From Streptococcus cristatus (GTDB lineage: Bacteria > Bacillota > Bacilli > Lactobacillales > Streptococcaceae): DNA of 34,402 nucleotides. This document shows, one piece after another, positions 25,724 to 34,402 of the stretch (within the stretch, counting starts at the first letter, position 1; each line of letters starts with the position of its first letter). The position numbers were made by a program, and so were the translations under genes. Under the pieces are notes generated by a model, which saw nothing but the letters and a program-made list of their open reading frames with translations, did no database searches and was not told the DNA's origin. The stretch lies in assembly GCF_001578775.1 (NCBI RefSeq), contig NZ_KQ969062.1:1044270-1078671 (forward strand), in the 5' to 3' direction.

Positions 25724-27681
25724 AAATTCAAGACCTATTGAGAAAAGATGTCATGTTGCTGGATTTGCAGGCAACTGAAAAAACAGCTGTCATAGAAGAG
25801 ATGATTAAAAGTTTGGTCGATCACGGTTATGTGACGGATTTTGAAACATTTAAAGAAGGCATTTTGGCGCGTGAATCCTTGACTTCCACTGGTTTGGGTG
25901 AGGGAATTGCTATGCCACACAGCAAGAACTCTGCTGTCAAAGAAGCAACAGTTCTCTTTGCCAAGTCAAATAAGGGTGTTGACTATGAAAGTTTGGATGG
26001 TCAACCAACAGACCTCTTCTTCATGATTGCAGCTCCAGAAGGTGCCAATGATACTCACTTGGCAGCCCTAGCAGAATTGTCTCAATACTTGATGAAAGAC
26101 GGCTTTGCAGACAAATTGCGCAAAGTATCTTCACCAGATGAAGTTATCGCTCTCTTTGACCAAGCTTCAGAAAAAGCAGAAGAGCCTGCAACTGTTGCTC
26201 CTGCCAACGAATCTGGTGACTTCCTCGTAGCTGTTACAGCTTGTACAACAGGGATTGCCCACACTTACATGGCTCAAGAAGCCCTTCAAAAAGTGGCTGC
26301 TGAAATGGGCGTTGGTATCAAGGTTGAAACTAACGGTGCCAGTGGTGTTGGCAACAAACTAACAGCAGAAGACATTAAAAAAGCTAAAGCAGTTATCATC
26401 GCAGCAGACAAGGCTGTTGAAATAGATCGTTTTGACGGCAAACCTTTAATCAGTCGCCCGGTTGCAGACGGTATTCGCAAGACAGAAGAACTCATCAATC
26501 TGGCTCTTTCTGGCAATGCTGAAGTTTACAAGGCTGCTAATGGTAGCGCTGCAGTAGCTAGCAGCAATGAAAAACTTAGCTTGGGCGGAGCTTTTTACAA
26601 GCACTTGATGAGCGGTGTTTCTCAAATGTTGCCATTCGTTATTGGTGGCGGGATTATGATTGCCATTGCCTTCTTGCTAGATCAGATCTTAGGTGTGCCA
26701 AAAGATCAGCTTTCTAATCTGGGAGGCTATCATGAAATTGCAGCTCAATTTAAGGCGATTGGTGGTGCAGCCTTTGGCTTCATGTTGCCAGTATTGGCTG
26801 GTTATATCGCTTACTCAATCGCTGAAAAGCCAGGTTTGGTTTCTGGTTTCGTAGCCGGTGCAATTGCGAGCAGTGGCGCATCATTTGGTGGTGTTGCCTA
26901 TGCTGCAGGTGGTGAGAAGACACTCTCTCTAGCGGGTGTATCATCTGGTTTCCTTGGAGCTTTGGTCGGTGGATTCTTAGCTGGTGGTGTGATTTTAGTC
27001 CTTCGCAAATTACTTGCAGCTCTGCCTCGCTCACTTGAAGGTATCCGCTCCATCTTGCTCTTGCCACTTCTTGGAGTTCTTGTGACTGGATTCCTTATGC
27101 TGGCAGTCAATATCCCCATGTCAGCAATCAATACAGCCCTCAACGATTTCTTGGCAAGTCTAAGCGGAAGCTCTGCGGTTCTTCTCGGTCTCTTAGTCGG
27201 TGGTATGATGGCTGTCGATATGGGTGGACCAGTGAACAAAGCAGCTTATGTATTTGGTACAAGTACGCTGGCAAGTACTGTTTCAACTGGTGGTTCTCCA
27301 GTCATGGCAGCGGTTATGGCAGCCGGTATGGTTCCACCGCTTGCAGTATTTGTTGCAACTCTACTTTTTAAAGATAAATTTACTACTGAAGAACGTGATT
27401 CTGGTTTGACAAATATCGTCATGGGGCTTTCCTTCATCACAGAAGGTGCGATTCCTTTTGGAGCTGCTGACCCAGCCCGTGCAATTCCAAGTTTTATCGT
27501 CGGTTCAGCTCTTACAGGTGCACTTGTCGGTCTGTCTGGCATCAAACTTATGGCTCCTCACGGAGGAATCTTCGTTATCGGTTTGACTAACAACCCAATC
27601 CTTTACCTTGCGTATGTCTTGATTGGTGCAATTGTCAGCGGTATTCTTTTCGGATATTTGCGTAAACCATTGGAAAAATAA
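25720..27681 (+). CDS. fruA: PTS fructose transporter subunit IIABC
   Basis: A single-chain enzyme II of 653 residues that imports fructose as fructose-1-phosphate. The N-terminal EIIA domain has the phosphorylated H67 in GIAMPHSKN. The EIIB domain begins near 165 with the phosphorylated C175 in AVTACTTGIAHTYMA. From about 285 the EIIC part has many membrane helices (GGAFYKHLMSGVSQMLPFV onward, GGPVNKAAYVFG, ITEGAIPFGAADP). It is the last gene of the operon, with a terminator 11 nt downstream. Confidence 0.95.
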   Translation: MKIQDLLRKDVMLLDLQATEKTAVIEEMIKSLVDHGYVTDFETFKEGILARESLTSTGLGEGIAMPHSKNSAVKEATVLFAKSNKGVDYESLDGQPTDLFFMIAAPEGANDTHLAALAELSQYLMKDGFADKLRKVSSPDEVIALFDQASEKAEEPATVAPANESGDFLVAVTACTTGIAHTYMAQEALQKVAAEMGVGIKVETNGASGVGNKLTAEDIKKAKAVIIAADKAVEIDRFDGKPLISRPVADGIRKTEELINLALSGNAEVYKAANGSAAVASSNEKLSLGGAFYKHLMSGVSQMLPFVIGGGIMIAIAFLLDQILGVPKDQLSNLGGYHEIAAQFKAIGGAAFGFMLPVLAGYIAYSIAEKPGLVSGFVAGAIASSGASFGGVAYAAGGEKTLSLAGVSSGFLGALVGGFLAGGVILVLRKLLAALPRSLEGIRSILLLPLLGVLVTGFLMLAVNIPMSAINTALNDFLASLSGSSAVLLGLLVGGMMAVDMGGPVNKAAYVFGTSTLASTVSTGGSPVMAAVMAAGMVPPLAVFVATLLFKDKFTTEERDSGLTNIVMGLSFITEGAIPFGAADPARAIPSFIVGSALTGALVGLSGIKLMAPHGGIFVIGLTNNPILYLAYVLIGAIVSGILFGYLRKPLEK

Positions 27682-27692
27682 AACATAGACGA

Positions 27693-27726
27693 AAGAATCT
27701 TGATGGTTTGTCAAGGTTCTTTTTGC
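27693..27726 (+). terminator. Intrinsic terminator of the fru operon
   Basis: AAGAATCTTGA (27693-27703) pairs with TCAAGGTTCTT (27711-27721, one G-U), followed by TTTT. Confidence 0.85.
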
Positions 27727-27950
27727 ATCTTCTAGAATATTGATAGGCAGAGGTCTCATTGTTAGGTGAAATAAAAGGAAATGAAATCTTGATAAAAACT
27801 TTACTTACAGAAATAAAATAAGAAGCGTTCTTTAGATTAATATCTATACCATGTTTTGAAAATAATTTCGAGAATTGAATTTGTTACCAAAGAGAATCTA
27901 AAATCTGATTTTAGTAAGTATAGCAAGTTGTTCTGAACATTAGATCATAT
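27727..27950 (+). other. Intergenic region upstream of the surface-protein gene
   Basis: AT-rich, no gene. It holds a 7-bp hairpin, CTAAAAT/ATTTTAG (27898-27914). It also holds AAGCGTTCTTTA at 27823-27834, which recurs at 28022-28033 inside the start of the next gene with similar flanks (about 17 of 18 bases), perhaps a relic of a duplicated gene start. Confidence 0.4.
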
Positions 27951-27979
27951 TTGACAAATTCCATTGATATTGATATAAT
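27951..27979 (+). promoter_or_regulatory. Full-consensus promoter of the vWA surface protein
   Basis: Perfect TTGACA (27951-27956), a 17-bp spacer, TGA and perfect TATAAT (27974-27979). It is the best promoter in the window and predicts high basal expression. Confidence 0.85.
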
Positions 27980-28009
27980 ATAATCAAAATTTATTAAAGG
28001 AGAATATTT

Positions 28010-29401
28010 ATGAAAAATAGGAAGCGTTCTTTATTTTGGAAATGCAAATCTGTTTTATTTTCAGTTGCCCTAGCATCTGTATTCACAACGGTTACACAAG
28101 CTGATGCTGATGAGGTAAATAAGCCAAGTCAAGCTGCTAATGAGTTAGCTCAAGTAAGCTCAAATGAACTTGCTGCTAAAACAACTCAGGCTAATCAACA
28201 ACTTTCTGAGACAGCCAAAGAGATTCAAGAAAAGGTTAGTACTCCAGTAGTGCCAATTGATAAGGCTAAACCTGGTGATGTAGTGAAAGTATCTACTACT
28301 TCTACTGATGTCAAAGTGGATACGAAAGAAAATGAATCCGGTACAGAAGCTGTTGCTAAAGCAGAGGCTTCTGTGAGTGTTGAGACAACTAGTGTAGCTG
28401 CTAAAGGAACTGCTGTTGGAGAAAAAGCGCCAGTTGCTACATCAAAGACAGTTACCGATCATGTTGATACGGATGAGTATGTAGCTGATGTTACTCAGAC
28501 CATCAAGAAGACAACATTTGAAAAAGTGATGAAAGAAGCAGATGTGACAATTACGAAGCAATCGTCTGGTTCTGCTGATATCGTTTTTACTATTGATAAG
28601 TCAGGTTCAATGGGTTCATCTATTCAGAATGTTATGCAAAATATTGAGGCTTTTGTCCGTGATTTGGCTAGTAAAAAGGTTGATGCTCGTCTTGGCTTAA
28701 TCGCGTATGAGTCTGCTAAGGATGTTCAATATTTCGATTTTAATGGGTCTAAATTCACTAAGAATGTAGAAGAGTATATTAAGGCTCTTAGATCTATTCA
28801 AACAGGTGGTGGAACAGAAGAGCCTACAGCCCCTCTTCATCATATTGCAACTTCAAAAGATTACGATTGGTCTACAGCTTCTAATAATCGTCGTTTTGCT
28901 TTCTTGATTACTGATGAAAGTATCGATTTCAGTACTCCAGGTATTCCAACAGTAGAAGAAACTCTGAAAGCTCTTAAAGCGGCTGATATTTCCCTATCGG
29001 TTGTGGGTGTAACATACGAAAAAACGACTTTTAAACCTCTAGTTGAAGGAACAAAAGGTCTTTACCTTGATATTCGTCAAGAATTTTCTAGTCTTTTAAA
29101 TCGTGATTTTACAAATCATGTTGTTAAGACTGTCCAAGAAGGACGTGTTTACCGCATTGTGACAGAGAAATATGACTTCTTGGCAGAAGCACATGTCGTA
29201 CTTAAGCAAAAAGCTCCGGCTCCTACAGTAGCGAAACCTATTGGAAGTACGAAGCCAGTTTATCATACTACATCAATTTCTAATAAGGTGGCTGAATTAC
29301 CAAAAACTGGGGAGCAAGTTTCTTCAGGTTTGGCTGTAGTTGGAGTAGCATTAGTTGCAGTAGCTTCAGGATTGACTATTAGTGCTAAGAAAAAAGACTA
29401 A
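28010..29401 (+). CDS. LPXTG cell-wall-anchored protein with von Willebrand factor A domain
   Basis: The protein has 463 residues. The signal peptide (KNRKRSLFWKCKS, hydrophobic core, then ADADEV) ends near residue 33. A Ser/Thr/Ala/Lys-rich helical or stalk region runs to ~150. The vWA domain spans ~190-375 with MIDAS residues D196, S198 and S200 (DKSGSMG), GGGTEEP supplying the Thr, and LITDES for the Asp. The sortase signal LPKTG is at 430-434, followed by a hydrophobic segment and KKKD. It is probably a host-ligand or matrix-binding adhesin. AAAGGAGAA precedes the ATG. It is monocistronic, ending at a strong terminator. Confidence 0.92.
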   Translation: MKNRKRSLFWKCKSVLFSVALASVFTTVTQADADEVNKPSQAANELAQVSSNELAAKTTQANQQLSETAKEIQEKVSTPVVPIDKAKPGDVVKVSTTSTDVKVDTKENESGTEAVAKAEASVSVETTSVAAKGTAVGEKAPVATSKTVTDHVDTDEYVADVTQTIKKTTFEKVMKEADVTITKQSSGSADIVFTIDKSGSMGSSIQNVMQNIEAFVRDLASKKVDARLGLIAYESAKDVQYFDFNGSKFTKNVEEYIKALRSIQTGGGTEEPTAPLHHIATSKDYDWSTASNNRRFAFLITDESIDFSTPGIPTVEETLKALKAADISLSVVGVTYEKTTFKPLVEGTKGLYLDIRQEFSSLLNRDFTNHVVKTVQEGRVYRIVTEKYDFLAEAHVVLKQKAPAPTVAKPIGSTKPVYHTTSISNKVAELPKTGEQVSSGLAVVGVALVAVASGLTISAKKKD

Positions 29402-29460
29402 TAGAGTCATGGATAAAGTAAGTTTTACTTGCTTTTCGAAAGTGATATAAGTCATGTGAG

Positions 29461-29504
29461 AAAAAGTCTTGGTTTTGTACAATACAGAACTAAGGCTTTT
29501 TGGT
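29461..29504 (+). terminator. Strong intrinsic terminator after the surface-protein gene
   Basis: AAAAAGTCTTGGTT (29461-29474) pairs along 14 positions with AACTAAGGCTTTTT (29488-29501, two G-U). A-rich left and T-rich right arms make it usable in both directions. Confidence 0.85.
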
Positions 29505-29511
29505 TCTTTGT

Positions 29512-29860
29512 TAACTTGTAGCTGGGTGATGTTAGTTAACATTGATTTCTTTATTGATCAATACATAGGAAAGGATGGGCGATAAAAACGTTTATTGCTT
29601 AGTTTTTGACTATCTTGCTAGATGAGTTTCCAGCATCGTTTTATTGTCTTGTAATCGCGAGATTTTTGATCAAATTGTTTCATGATTTGGATGTGAAGGC
29701 AGTCCATAGTCTGATTTAGGTGTTGTACATGTGAAAGCGATCGAGGACAATTTAAGCAGAAAGAAAGAGATCCTTAGCTATGTTGTAGTATACCCATGGC
29801 AATAACTATAAGTCCGTTTCGAACCAGTCTGGAATAGCGCCGAAATCAATTACAAGTAGT
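29512..29860 (-). mobile_element. Decayed ISL3-family transposase remnant
   Basis: Read on the minus strand this region gives pieces of an ISL3-type (IS1167-like) transposase in shifting frames. From upstream: YYNIAKDLFLSA then a stop where Lys is expected, IVLDRFH (29731-29742 encodes DRFH), a one-base loss, then VQHLNQTMDCLHIQIMKQF, DQKSRDYKTIKRCWKLI, a stop, and QDSQKLSNKRFYRPSF. Only the central part of the gene survives; no terminal inverted repeats are recognised. It separates the surface-protein gene from the DUF1149 gene and suggests past mobility here. The stretch 29861-30038 shows nothing further that I can name. Confidence 0.8.
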
Positions 29861-30038
29861 TACTTGAGCACATCCATCTAAGGTAGTTATAATCTTTCTT
29901 GAATTGAAATCTTGCGCAATAAAACTTATTTAAAAATACTAAATTAAAGATTTGCTTACACTTGTGCAATGTTAGGAGAAGTTTTTTATCTATTTGTTGG
30001 GTAGGCTCCTTTTTTACATAGAAACTTTCCTTAAATTA

Positions 30039-30047
30039 TGTTATAAT
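30039..30047 (+). promoter_or_regulatory. Extended -10 promoter of the DUF1149-degV-dapB-cca run
   Basis: TGT plus perfect TATAAT (30042-30047) lies 31 bp before the start codon at 30078; no good -35 is seen. Confidence 0.7.
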
Positions 30048-30077
30048 GGACTATCGTATATTTTTAGGAGAATAGTA

Positions 30078-30452
30078 ATGGAATTACAACGTGAACAAGA
30101 ATTTGTCAGCCAGTATCATTTTGATGCACGCAATTTTGAATGGGAAAAGGAAAATGGAACACCTGAAACAAAAGTTGACGTGAATTTTCAGCTGATTGAA
30201 AGAAATGAAGAAAAGAATTCAACATCCATGATTGTGATTTTGACTTTCATGATTGTGTTTGATCGTTTTGTAATTAGTGGAACGATTACACAGACAAATC
30301 ATATTCAAGGACGTTTGGTGCAGGAACCTAGTGAGTTTGAGCATGAAGAAGTGGAAGAATTGGCGCGTCCTTGCTTGACCATGCTCAATCGCTTGACGTA
30401 TGAAGTGACGGAGATTGCGCTAGATTTACCAGGTATTAATTTGGAGTTCTAA
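30078..30452 (+). CDS. DUF1149 family protein
   Basis: The ATG at 30078, with TTAGGAG upstream, gives 124 residues; an upstream in-frame start would run through the promoter and is rejected. The beta-rich soluble protein ([47 protein letters not shown]) matches the DUF1149 pattern known in streptococci and lactococci. Its role is unknown. Its stop codon shares a base with the degV start. Confidence 0.8.
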   Translation: MELQREQEFVSQYHFDARNFEWEKENGTPETKVDVNFQLIERNEEKNSTSMIVILTFMIVFDRFVISGTITQTNHIQGRLVQEPSEFEHEEVEELARPCLTMLNRLTYEVTEIALDLPGINLEF

Positions 30453-31303
30453 TGATGAAATTAGCGGTTATAACGGATTCGTCCGCTTTTTTATCGGATA
30501 GCCTTCGTGGAAATGACCATCTTTTTGTGCTCGATATTCCAGTAGTGATTGCTGGAGAGACTTATGTAGAAGGAAAAAATCTGACAGCTAGTGAGTTTTA
30601 TGAGAAAATGGCTGCTGCAGATGATTTGCCAAAGACAAGTCAGCCTAGTGTGGCAGAGTTGGAGGAGACGTTGACGCGCCTTGCTGGCGAAGATTACACG
30701 CATGTGCTGGGGCTCTTTTTATCCAGTGGGATTTCAGGATTTTATCAAAATATCCAGTATCTCAAGGATGAGTTTCCTGATTTGAAAATCGCTTTTCCTG
30801 ATTCAAAAATCACTAGTGCTCCGCTTGGCCTCATGGTCGAAAATGCTTTGACTTGGGCTGCTGAGGGGCAGGATTTTGAAGAGATTTTGATTAAGATTCA
30901 ACGACAAATCGATGGAACCAGCGCCTTTATCATGGTTGACGATCTCAATCATCTGGTTAAGGGCGGTCGCTTGTCCAATGGCGCAGCTATTTTGGGAAAT
31001 CTCCTAAGTATCAAGCCGATTCTGTATTTTAATGATGCAGGGGTTATCGAAGTCTTTGAAAAGATTCGGACGGAAAAGAAGGCGACCAAGAGATTGATTG
31101 AAGTAGTGGAGGAAAAAACTGCCTCTGCTTCTTATCAGGTCATGGTGATTCATGGGAATGCTGAAGAGAAGGCGGAAAGCTTACGCCAGCAGCTGATAGA
31201 GGCTGGCATAGCGGACGATATTCCCCTGGCTACCTTTGGTAGTGTGATTGGAACTCACTTGGGCGAGGGTAGTGTCGCTTTGGCCTACATTCCGCTGGTC
31301 TAG
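30452..31303 (+). CDS. DegV-family fatty-acid-binding protein (FakB-like)
   Basis: DegV/FakB proteins bind fatty acids and present them to the FakA kinase. The protein has 283 residues. The N-terminal motif [12 protein letters not shown] holds the family Ser. The middle motifs [10 protein letters not shown] and [13 protein letters not shown], and [30 protein letters not shown], are diagnostic. The start may be either of two adjacent ATGs (30452 or 30455), with TTGGAG upstream; the second has better spacing. It follows DUF1149 directly. Confidence 0.88.
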   Translation: MMKLAVITDSSAFLSDSLRGNDHLFVLDIPVVIAGETYVEGKNLTASEFYEKMAAADDLPKTSQPSVAELEETLTRLAGEDYTHVLGLFLSSGISGFYQNIQYLKDEFPDLKIAFPDSKITSAPLGLMVENALTWAAEGQDFEEILIKIQRQIDGTSAFIMVDDLNHLVKGGRLSNGAAILGNLLSIKPILYFNDAGVIEVFEKIRTEKKATKRLIEVVEEKTASASYQVMVIHGNAEEKAESLRQQLIEAGIADDIPLATFGSVIGTHLGEGSVALAYIPLV

Positions 31304-31345
31304 AGTTTGCCAGAGCAGTTAGTCAAGAATAGAGAGAGGTTCTAG

Positions 31346-32113
31346 ATGAGTATAAAAGTCATTATTGCTGGTTTCAAGGGAAAGATGGGACAAGCAGCCT
31401 ATAAAATGGTAACAGAAGATCCTGAGTTGGTATTGGCCGGTCTACTAGATCCCTTTACAGATGAAAAGGAAGTAGCGGGAGTTCCAGTTTTCAATGCTAA
31501 AGAAGAACTTGCGGGTCTTCAGGCGGATGTCTGGATTGACTTTACGACTCCTAAAGTGGCTTATGAAAATACTCGCTTTGCTCTTGAGAATGGCTTTGCT
31601 CCAGTGGTCGGAACGACAGGTTTTACGCCTGAGCAGATTGAAGACTTGACCCAACTATCTCGTCAAAAGCGTCTGGGCGGTTTGATTGCGCCGAATTTTA
31701 CTCTGGGAGCTGTTTTGCTTATGCAGTTTGCAGCCCAAGCAGCCAAGTATTTTCCAGATGTGGAGATTATCGAACTGCATCATGACAACAAAAAAGATGC
31801 ACCGAGCGGTACGGCTATCAAAACAGCTGAATTAATTAGTCACGTTCGGACGAGTAAGCAGCAGGGAGCGGCTGATGAAGAAGAATCGTTAGCTGGTGCC
31901 CGTGGGGCGGCGTTTGACGGAATGCGGATTCACTCAGTGCGTTTGCCGGGCTTAGTGGCCCATCAGGAAGTTATCTTTGGTAGTCAAGGAGAAGGACTGA
32001 CTTTGCGGCATGACTCCTATGATCGGGTTTCCTTTATGACTGGGGTAAATCTAGGTATCAAAGAGGTAGTGAAGCGCTCTGAATTGGTCTATGGATTGGA
32101 ACATTTACTATGA
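31346..32113 (+). CDS. dapB: 4-Hydroxy-tetrahydrodipicolinate reductase
   Basis: An enzyme of lysine/diaminopimelate synthesis (peptidoglycan lysine in streptococci). The protein has 255 residues. The N-terminal NAD(P)-binding [14 protein letters not shown] is present. [24 protein letters not shown], the catalytic [15 protein letters not shown] (His-His and Lys) and the C-terminal [12 protein letters not shown] are all intact. AGAGAGGT precedes the ATG. It overlaps cca by 4 nt. Confidence 0.95.
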   Translation: MSIKVIIAGFKGKMGQAAYKMVTEDPELVLAGLLDPFTDEKEVAGVPVFNAKEELAGLQADVWIDFTTPKVAYENTRFALENGFAPVVGTTGFTPEQIEDLTQLSRQKRLGGLIAPNFTLGAVLLMQFAAQAAKYFPDVEIIELHHDNKKDAPSGTAIKTAELISHVRTSKQQGAADEEESLAGARGAAFDGMRIHSVRLPGLVAHQEVIFGSQGEGLTLRHDSYDRVSFMTGVNLGIKEVVKRSELVYGLEHLL

Positions 32114-33315
32114 GATTAGAGAAGATGCCTTCTGAGTTTCAGGAGGCTTTGCCAGTATTAGAGAAGATTAAAGAGGCCGGTTTTGAGGCTTATTTTGTCG
32201 GCGGTTCTGTACGAGATGCTCTGTTGAATCGGCCGATTCACGATGTGGATATTGCCAGCTCAGCCTATCCCGAGGAAATCAAAACCATCTTTCCTCGGAC
32301 AGTTGATGTTGGCATTGAGCATGGAACAGTTCTGGTCTTAGAAGGCCAGGGAGAATACGAAATAACGACCTTTCGGACTGAGGATGTCTATGTGGACTAC
32401 CGCAGGCCTAGTCAGGTCTCTTTTGTGCGCTCTTTGGAAGAAGATCTGAAGCGTAGGGACTTTACAATCAATGCTCTTGCTTTAAACCAAGAGGGGGAGA
32501 TTGTGGACCTCTTTAACGGTTTGGCAGATATGAAAAATCGCACTCTGCGGGCAGTTGGAGTGGCTTCAGAGCGTTTCAATGAAGATGCTCTCCGCATCAT
32601 GCGGGGCTTCCGTTTTCAGGCTGGTTTAGACTTTGATTTGGAAGACTTTACTTTTCAGGCTATGGCAGATTGCGCGCCGCTTTTGGAAAAGATATCGGTA
32701 GAGCGGATTTTTATCGAGTTTGACAAGCTCCTGATGGCACCTTTCTGGCGAAAAGGCTTGGAGAGCCTGATCAAAGCTGCTGCCTACGACTTTCTTCCTG
32801 ATATGAAACATTCAGCAGAAGCTTTGCAGGAACTATTAGCCGGTTTAGAAGAAGATTTTCAATTTTCTAGTTCTGAGCAGGCTTGGGCTGCGCTTTTGCT
32901 GGCTTTGAAGGTAAAAGATGTTCGCAAGTTCTTGAAACATTGGAAAACGTCCAATGAATTTCAAAAGCGAGTAAATCAGCTAGTGGCTGTTTATGAGATT
33001 CGGCAGGAGCGGAGTCTTTCTAAGCGTGATTGCTATCAGTATGATTTGGATTTGATTCTACAGGCGGAAAGTTTGAGGCAAGCAGCTGGTTTGTCGGTTG
33101 AATTTGAGGCCATTGAGGCAACACATGCTGCTCTGACCATTCATGACAAACATGAGATTGTGGTGACGGGCAGTCATTTGATCCGAGATTATGGCTTTAA
33201 ACCCGGGCCAGAATTGGGACAAATTCTGACTAAAATTGAATGGGCCATTGTCGACGGAGAATTGGAAAATAGCAAGGAAGAGATTATGAACTTTATAAAG
33301 GAGCAAGTTGGATGA
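32110..33315 (+). CDS. cca: CCA tRNA nucleotidyltransferase
   Basis: This enzyme adds or repairs the 3' CCA of tRNAs. The protein has 401 residues, class II. The nucleotidyltransferase motif is [22 protein letters not shown] with the two catalytic Asp. [11 protein letters not shown] and the [16 protein letters not shown] motif follow in order, with the nucleotide-recognition region of the family. The start overlaps dapB (ATGA) and the end overlaps the ABC-F gene (ATGA), so the three genes are translationally coupled. Confidence 0.95.
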   Translation: MRLEKMPSEFQEALPVLEKIKEAGFEAYFVGGSVRDALLNRPIHDVDIASSAYPEEIKTIFPRTVDVGIEHGTVLVLEGQGEYEITTFRTEDVYVDYRRPSQVSFVRSLEEDLKRRDFTINALALNQEGEIVDLFNGLADMKNRTLRAVGVASERFNEDALRIMRGFRFQAGLDFDLEDFTFQAMADCAPLLEKISVERIFIEFDKLLMAPFWRKGLESLIKAAAYDFLPDMKHSAEALQELLAGLEEDFQFSSSEQAWAALLLALKVKDVRKFLKHWKTSNEFQKRVNQLVAVYEIRQERSLSKRDCYQYDLDLILQAESLRQAAGLSVEFEAIEATHAALTIHDKHEIVVTGSHLIRDYGFKPGPELGQILTKIEWAIVDGELENSKEEIMNFIKEQVG

Positions 33316-34402
33316 GTGACTTTATCGTTGAAAAGCTGACCAAGTCTGTCGGGGATAAGACAGTCTTTCAAGAGATTTCTTTTATCATTCACGACTTGGA
33401 TCGGATTGGACTGATTGGAGTCAATGGGACAGGAAAAACCACTCTTTTGGATGTCTTGTCTGGCAAATCAGGATTTGATGGTGATGTATATCCTTTTTCA
33501 GCAAAATCTGACTATAAAATCTCCTATTTGACTCAGGAACCAGTCTTCGATGAAGAGAAGACTGTCTTGGATACTGTTTTGTCCAGTGATTTGCGAGAAA
33601 TGCAGCTCATTCGAGAATATGAACTGCTCATGGCAGCTTATGATGAAGCCAAGCAAGCTCGTCTGGACAAGGTCATGGCAGAAATGGATTCGCTGCATGC
33701 TTGGGAAATTGAGAGTCAGGTAAAAACCGTCCTATCCAAGCTTGGTATCTCAAATTTGGCAGCAAAAATCAGCCAGCTTTCTGGTGGTTTACGTCGGCGG
33801 GTTCAGTTGGCGCAGGTTTTACTTTCCGAAGCAGACTTGCTGCTGCTAGACGAGCCAACCAACCATCTGGATATTGACACGATTGAATGGCTGACAAATT
33901 TCTTGAAAAATTCAAAGAAGACAGTCCTCTTTATTACCCACGACCGCTATTTTTTGGATAATATTTCCACGCGGATTTTTGAATTGGACGGCGGGAGCTT
34001 GATTGAGTATCAGGGTAACTATCAGGACTATGTATGGCTCAAAGCTGAACAAGATGAGCGCGATGCTGCCCTGCTACACAAGAAACAGCAGCTCTACAAG
34101 CAGGAGTTATCTTGGATGCGCCGCCAGCCTCAGGCGCGGGCGACCAAGCAGCAGGCACGTATCAATCGTTTCCATGACCTCAAAAGTGATTTGGCTGGTC
34201 AGACCAATCAGACGGACTTAGAGATGAACTTTGAAACCAGTCGGATTGGAAAGAAGGTTATTGAGTTTCAGGATGTGGATTTTGCATACAGAGACAAGCA
34301 TATTTTGTCGCATTTCAATCTCTTGCTGCAAAATAAAGATCGACTGGGCATTGTAGGAGATAATGGAGTGGGTAAGTCTACTCTGCTTAACCTAATTGCT
34401 GG
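33312..34402 (+). CDS. ABC-F family ATPase (Uup/YfmR-like), 3' end outside window
   Basis: About 363 codons are visible. The first ATP-binding cassette has Walker [12 protein letters not shown] near 37-47, signature [13 protein letters not shown], Walker [13 protein letters not shown] and the switch [10 protein letters not shown]. The inter-domain linker ([24 protein letters not shown] onward) is Lys/Arg-rich, and the second cassette begins with [12 protein letters not shown]. There are no membrane segments: ABC-F proteins act on ribosomes, not in transport. The start overlaps cca in ATGA, with AAGGAG about 10 nt upstream. Confidence 0.9.
   Translation, partial: MSDFIVEKLTKSVGDKTVFQEISFIIHDLDRIGLIGVNGTGKTTLLDVLSGKSGFDGDVYPFSAKSDYKISYLTQEPVFDEEKTVLDTVLSSDLREMQLIREYELLMAAYDEAKQARLDKVMAEMDSLHAWEIESQVKTVLSKLGISNLAAKISQLSGGLRRRVQLAQVLLSEADLLLLDEPTNHLDIDTIEWLTNFLKNSKKTVLFITHDRYFLDNISTRIFELDGGSLIEYQGNYQDYVWLKAEQDERDAALLHKKQQLYKQELSWMRRQPQARATKQQARINRFHDLKSDLAGQTNQTDLEMNFETSRIGKKVIEFQDVDFAYRDKHILSHFNLLLQNKDRLGIVGDNGVGKSTLLNLIA

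Noticed and set aside
26780..27759. Several minus-strand frames over fruA (95 to 113 codons).
   Set aside because: They are shadows of the GC-biased third positions of fruA and have no starts or families.
29994..30077. Upstream start for the DUF1149 gene.
   Set aside because: It would place the extended -10 promoter and the TTAGGAG ribosome site inside the coding region.

Overview
The window looks like chromosomal DNA of an oral-type Streptococcus (sanguinis/gordonii/mitis-like; species not determinable by eye). The grounds are: the conserved runs recJ-apt, dnaD, trmK-nif3, hemW-thioesterase-NagD-like-TIGR01906, fruR-fruK-fruA and degV-dapB-cca-ABC-F; an LPKTG sortase-anchored protein; a type VIIb (LXG) effector locus; a rhamnose (rml) cluster; low GC; AGGAGG ribosome sites; and many extended -10 (TGnTATAAT) promoters. 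Every intact gene is on the + strand.

Region 1 (1-2711) is housekeeping: the tail of recJ, then apt, metA and dnaD. Region 2 (2712-10796) is an accessory island. It opens with a 181-bp MITE-like repeat and its own promoter. Two small LXG-helper genes and an LXG toxin follow (3166-5406), and then nine tandem copies of one acidic protein family, the presumed immunity proteins (5420-10640). Five copies are intact (A, B, D, A', D'). Four are broken: two by single nonsense changes at Trp codons and two by single-base frameshifts, one of which is also truncated. No T7SS machinery genes are present, so secretion must rely on a system elsewhere in the genome.

Region 3 (10834-15350) holds trmK and nif3 (overlapping), an FAD oxidoreductase, a probably frameshifted membrane protein, a NUDIX hydrolase and a ZIP transporter reduced to 93 residues by an internal deletion. 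Region 4 (15426-18322) is the dTDP-rhamnose set rmlA-rmlC-rmlB, with an elaborate ~130-nt foldable sequence between rmlC and rmlB. Region 5 (18443-23963) holds a YpmS-like exported protein, a cupin, then hemW (apparently leaderless), an acyl-ACP thioesterase, a NagD-like HAD phosphatase, a TIGR01906 membrane protein and a CPBP protease.

Region 6 (23989-27726) is the fructose operon fruR-fruK-fruA, with 4-nt overlaps, a cre-like box at the start site and direct repeats upstream of -35. Region 7 (27951-29860) has a strongly promoted vWA-domain LPXTG surface protein followed by a decayed ISL3-family transposase on the minus strand. Region 8 (30039-34402) is DUF1149-degV-dapB-cca and the 5' part of an ABC-F ATPase, cut by the window edge. 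I saw no tRNA, rRNA, CRISPR array or replication origin.
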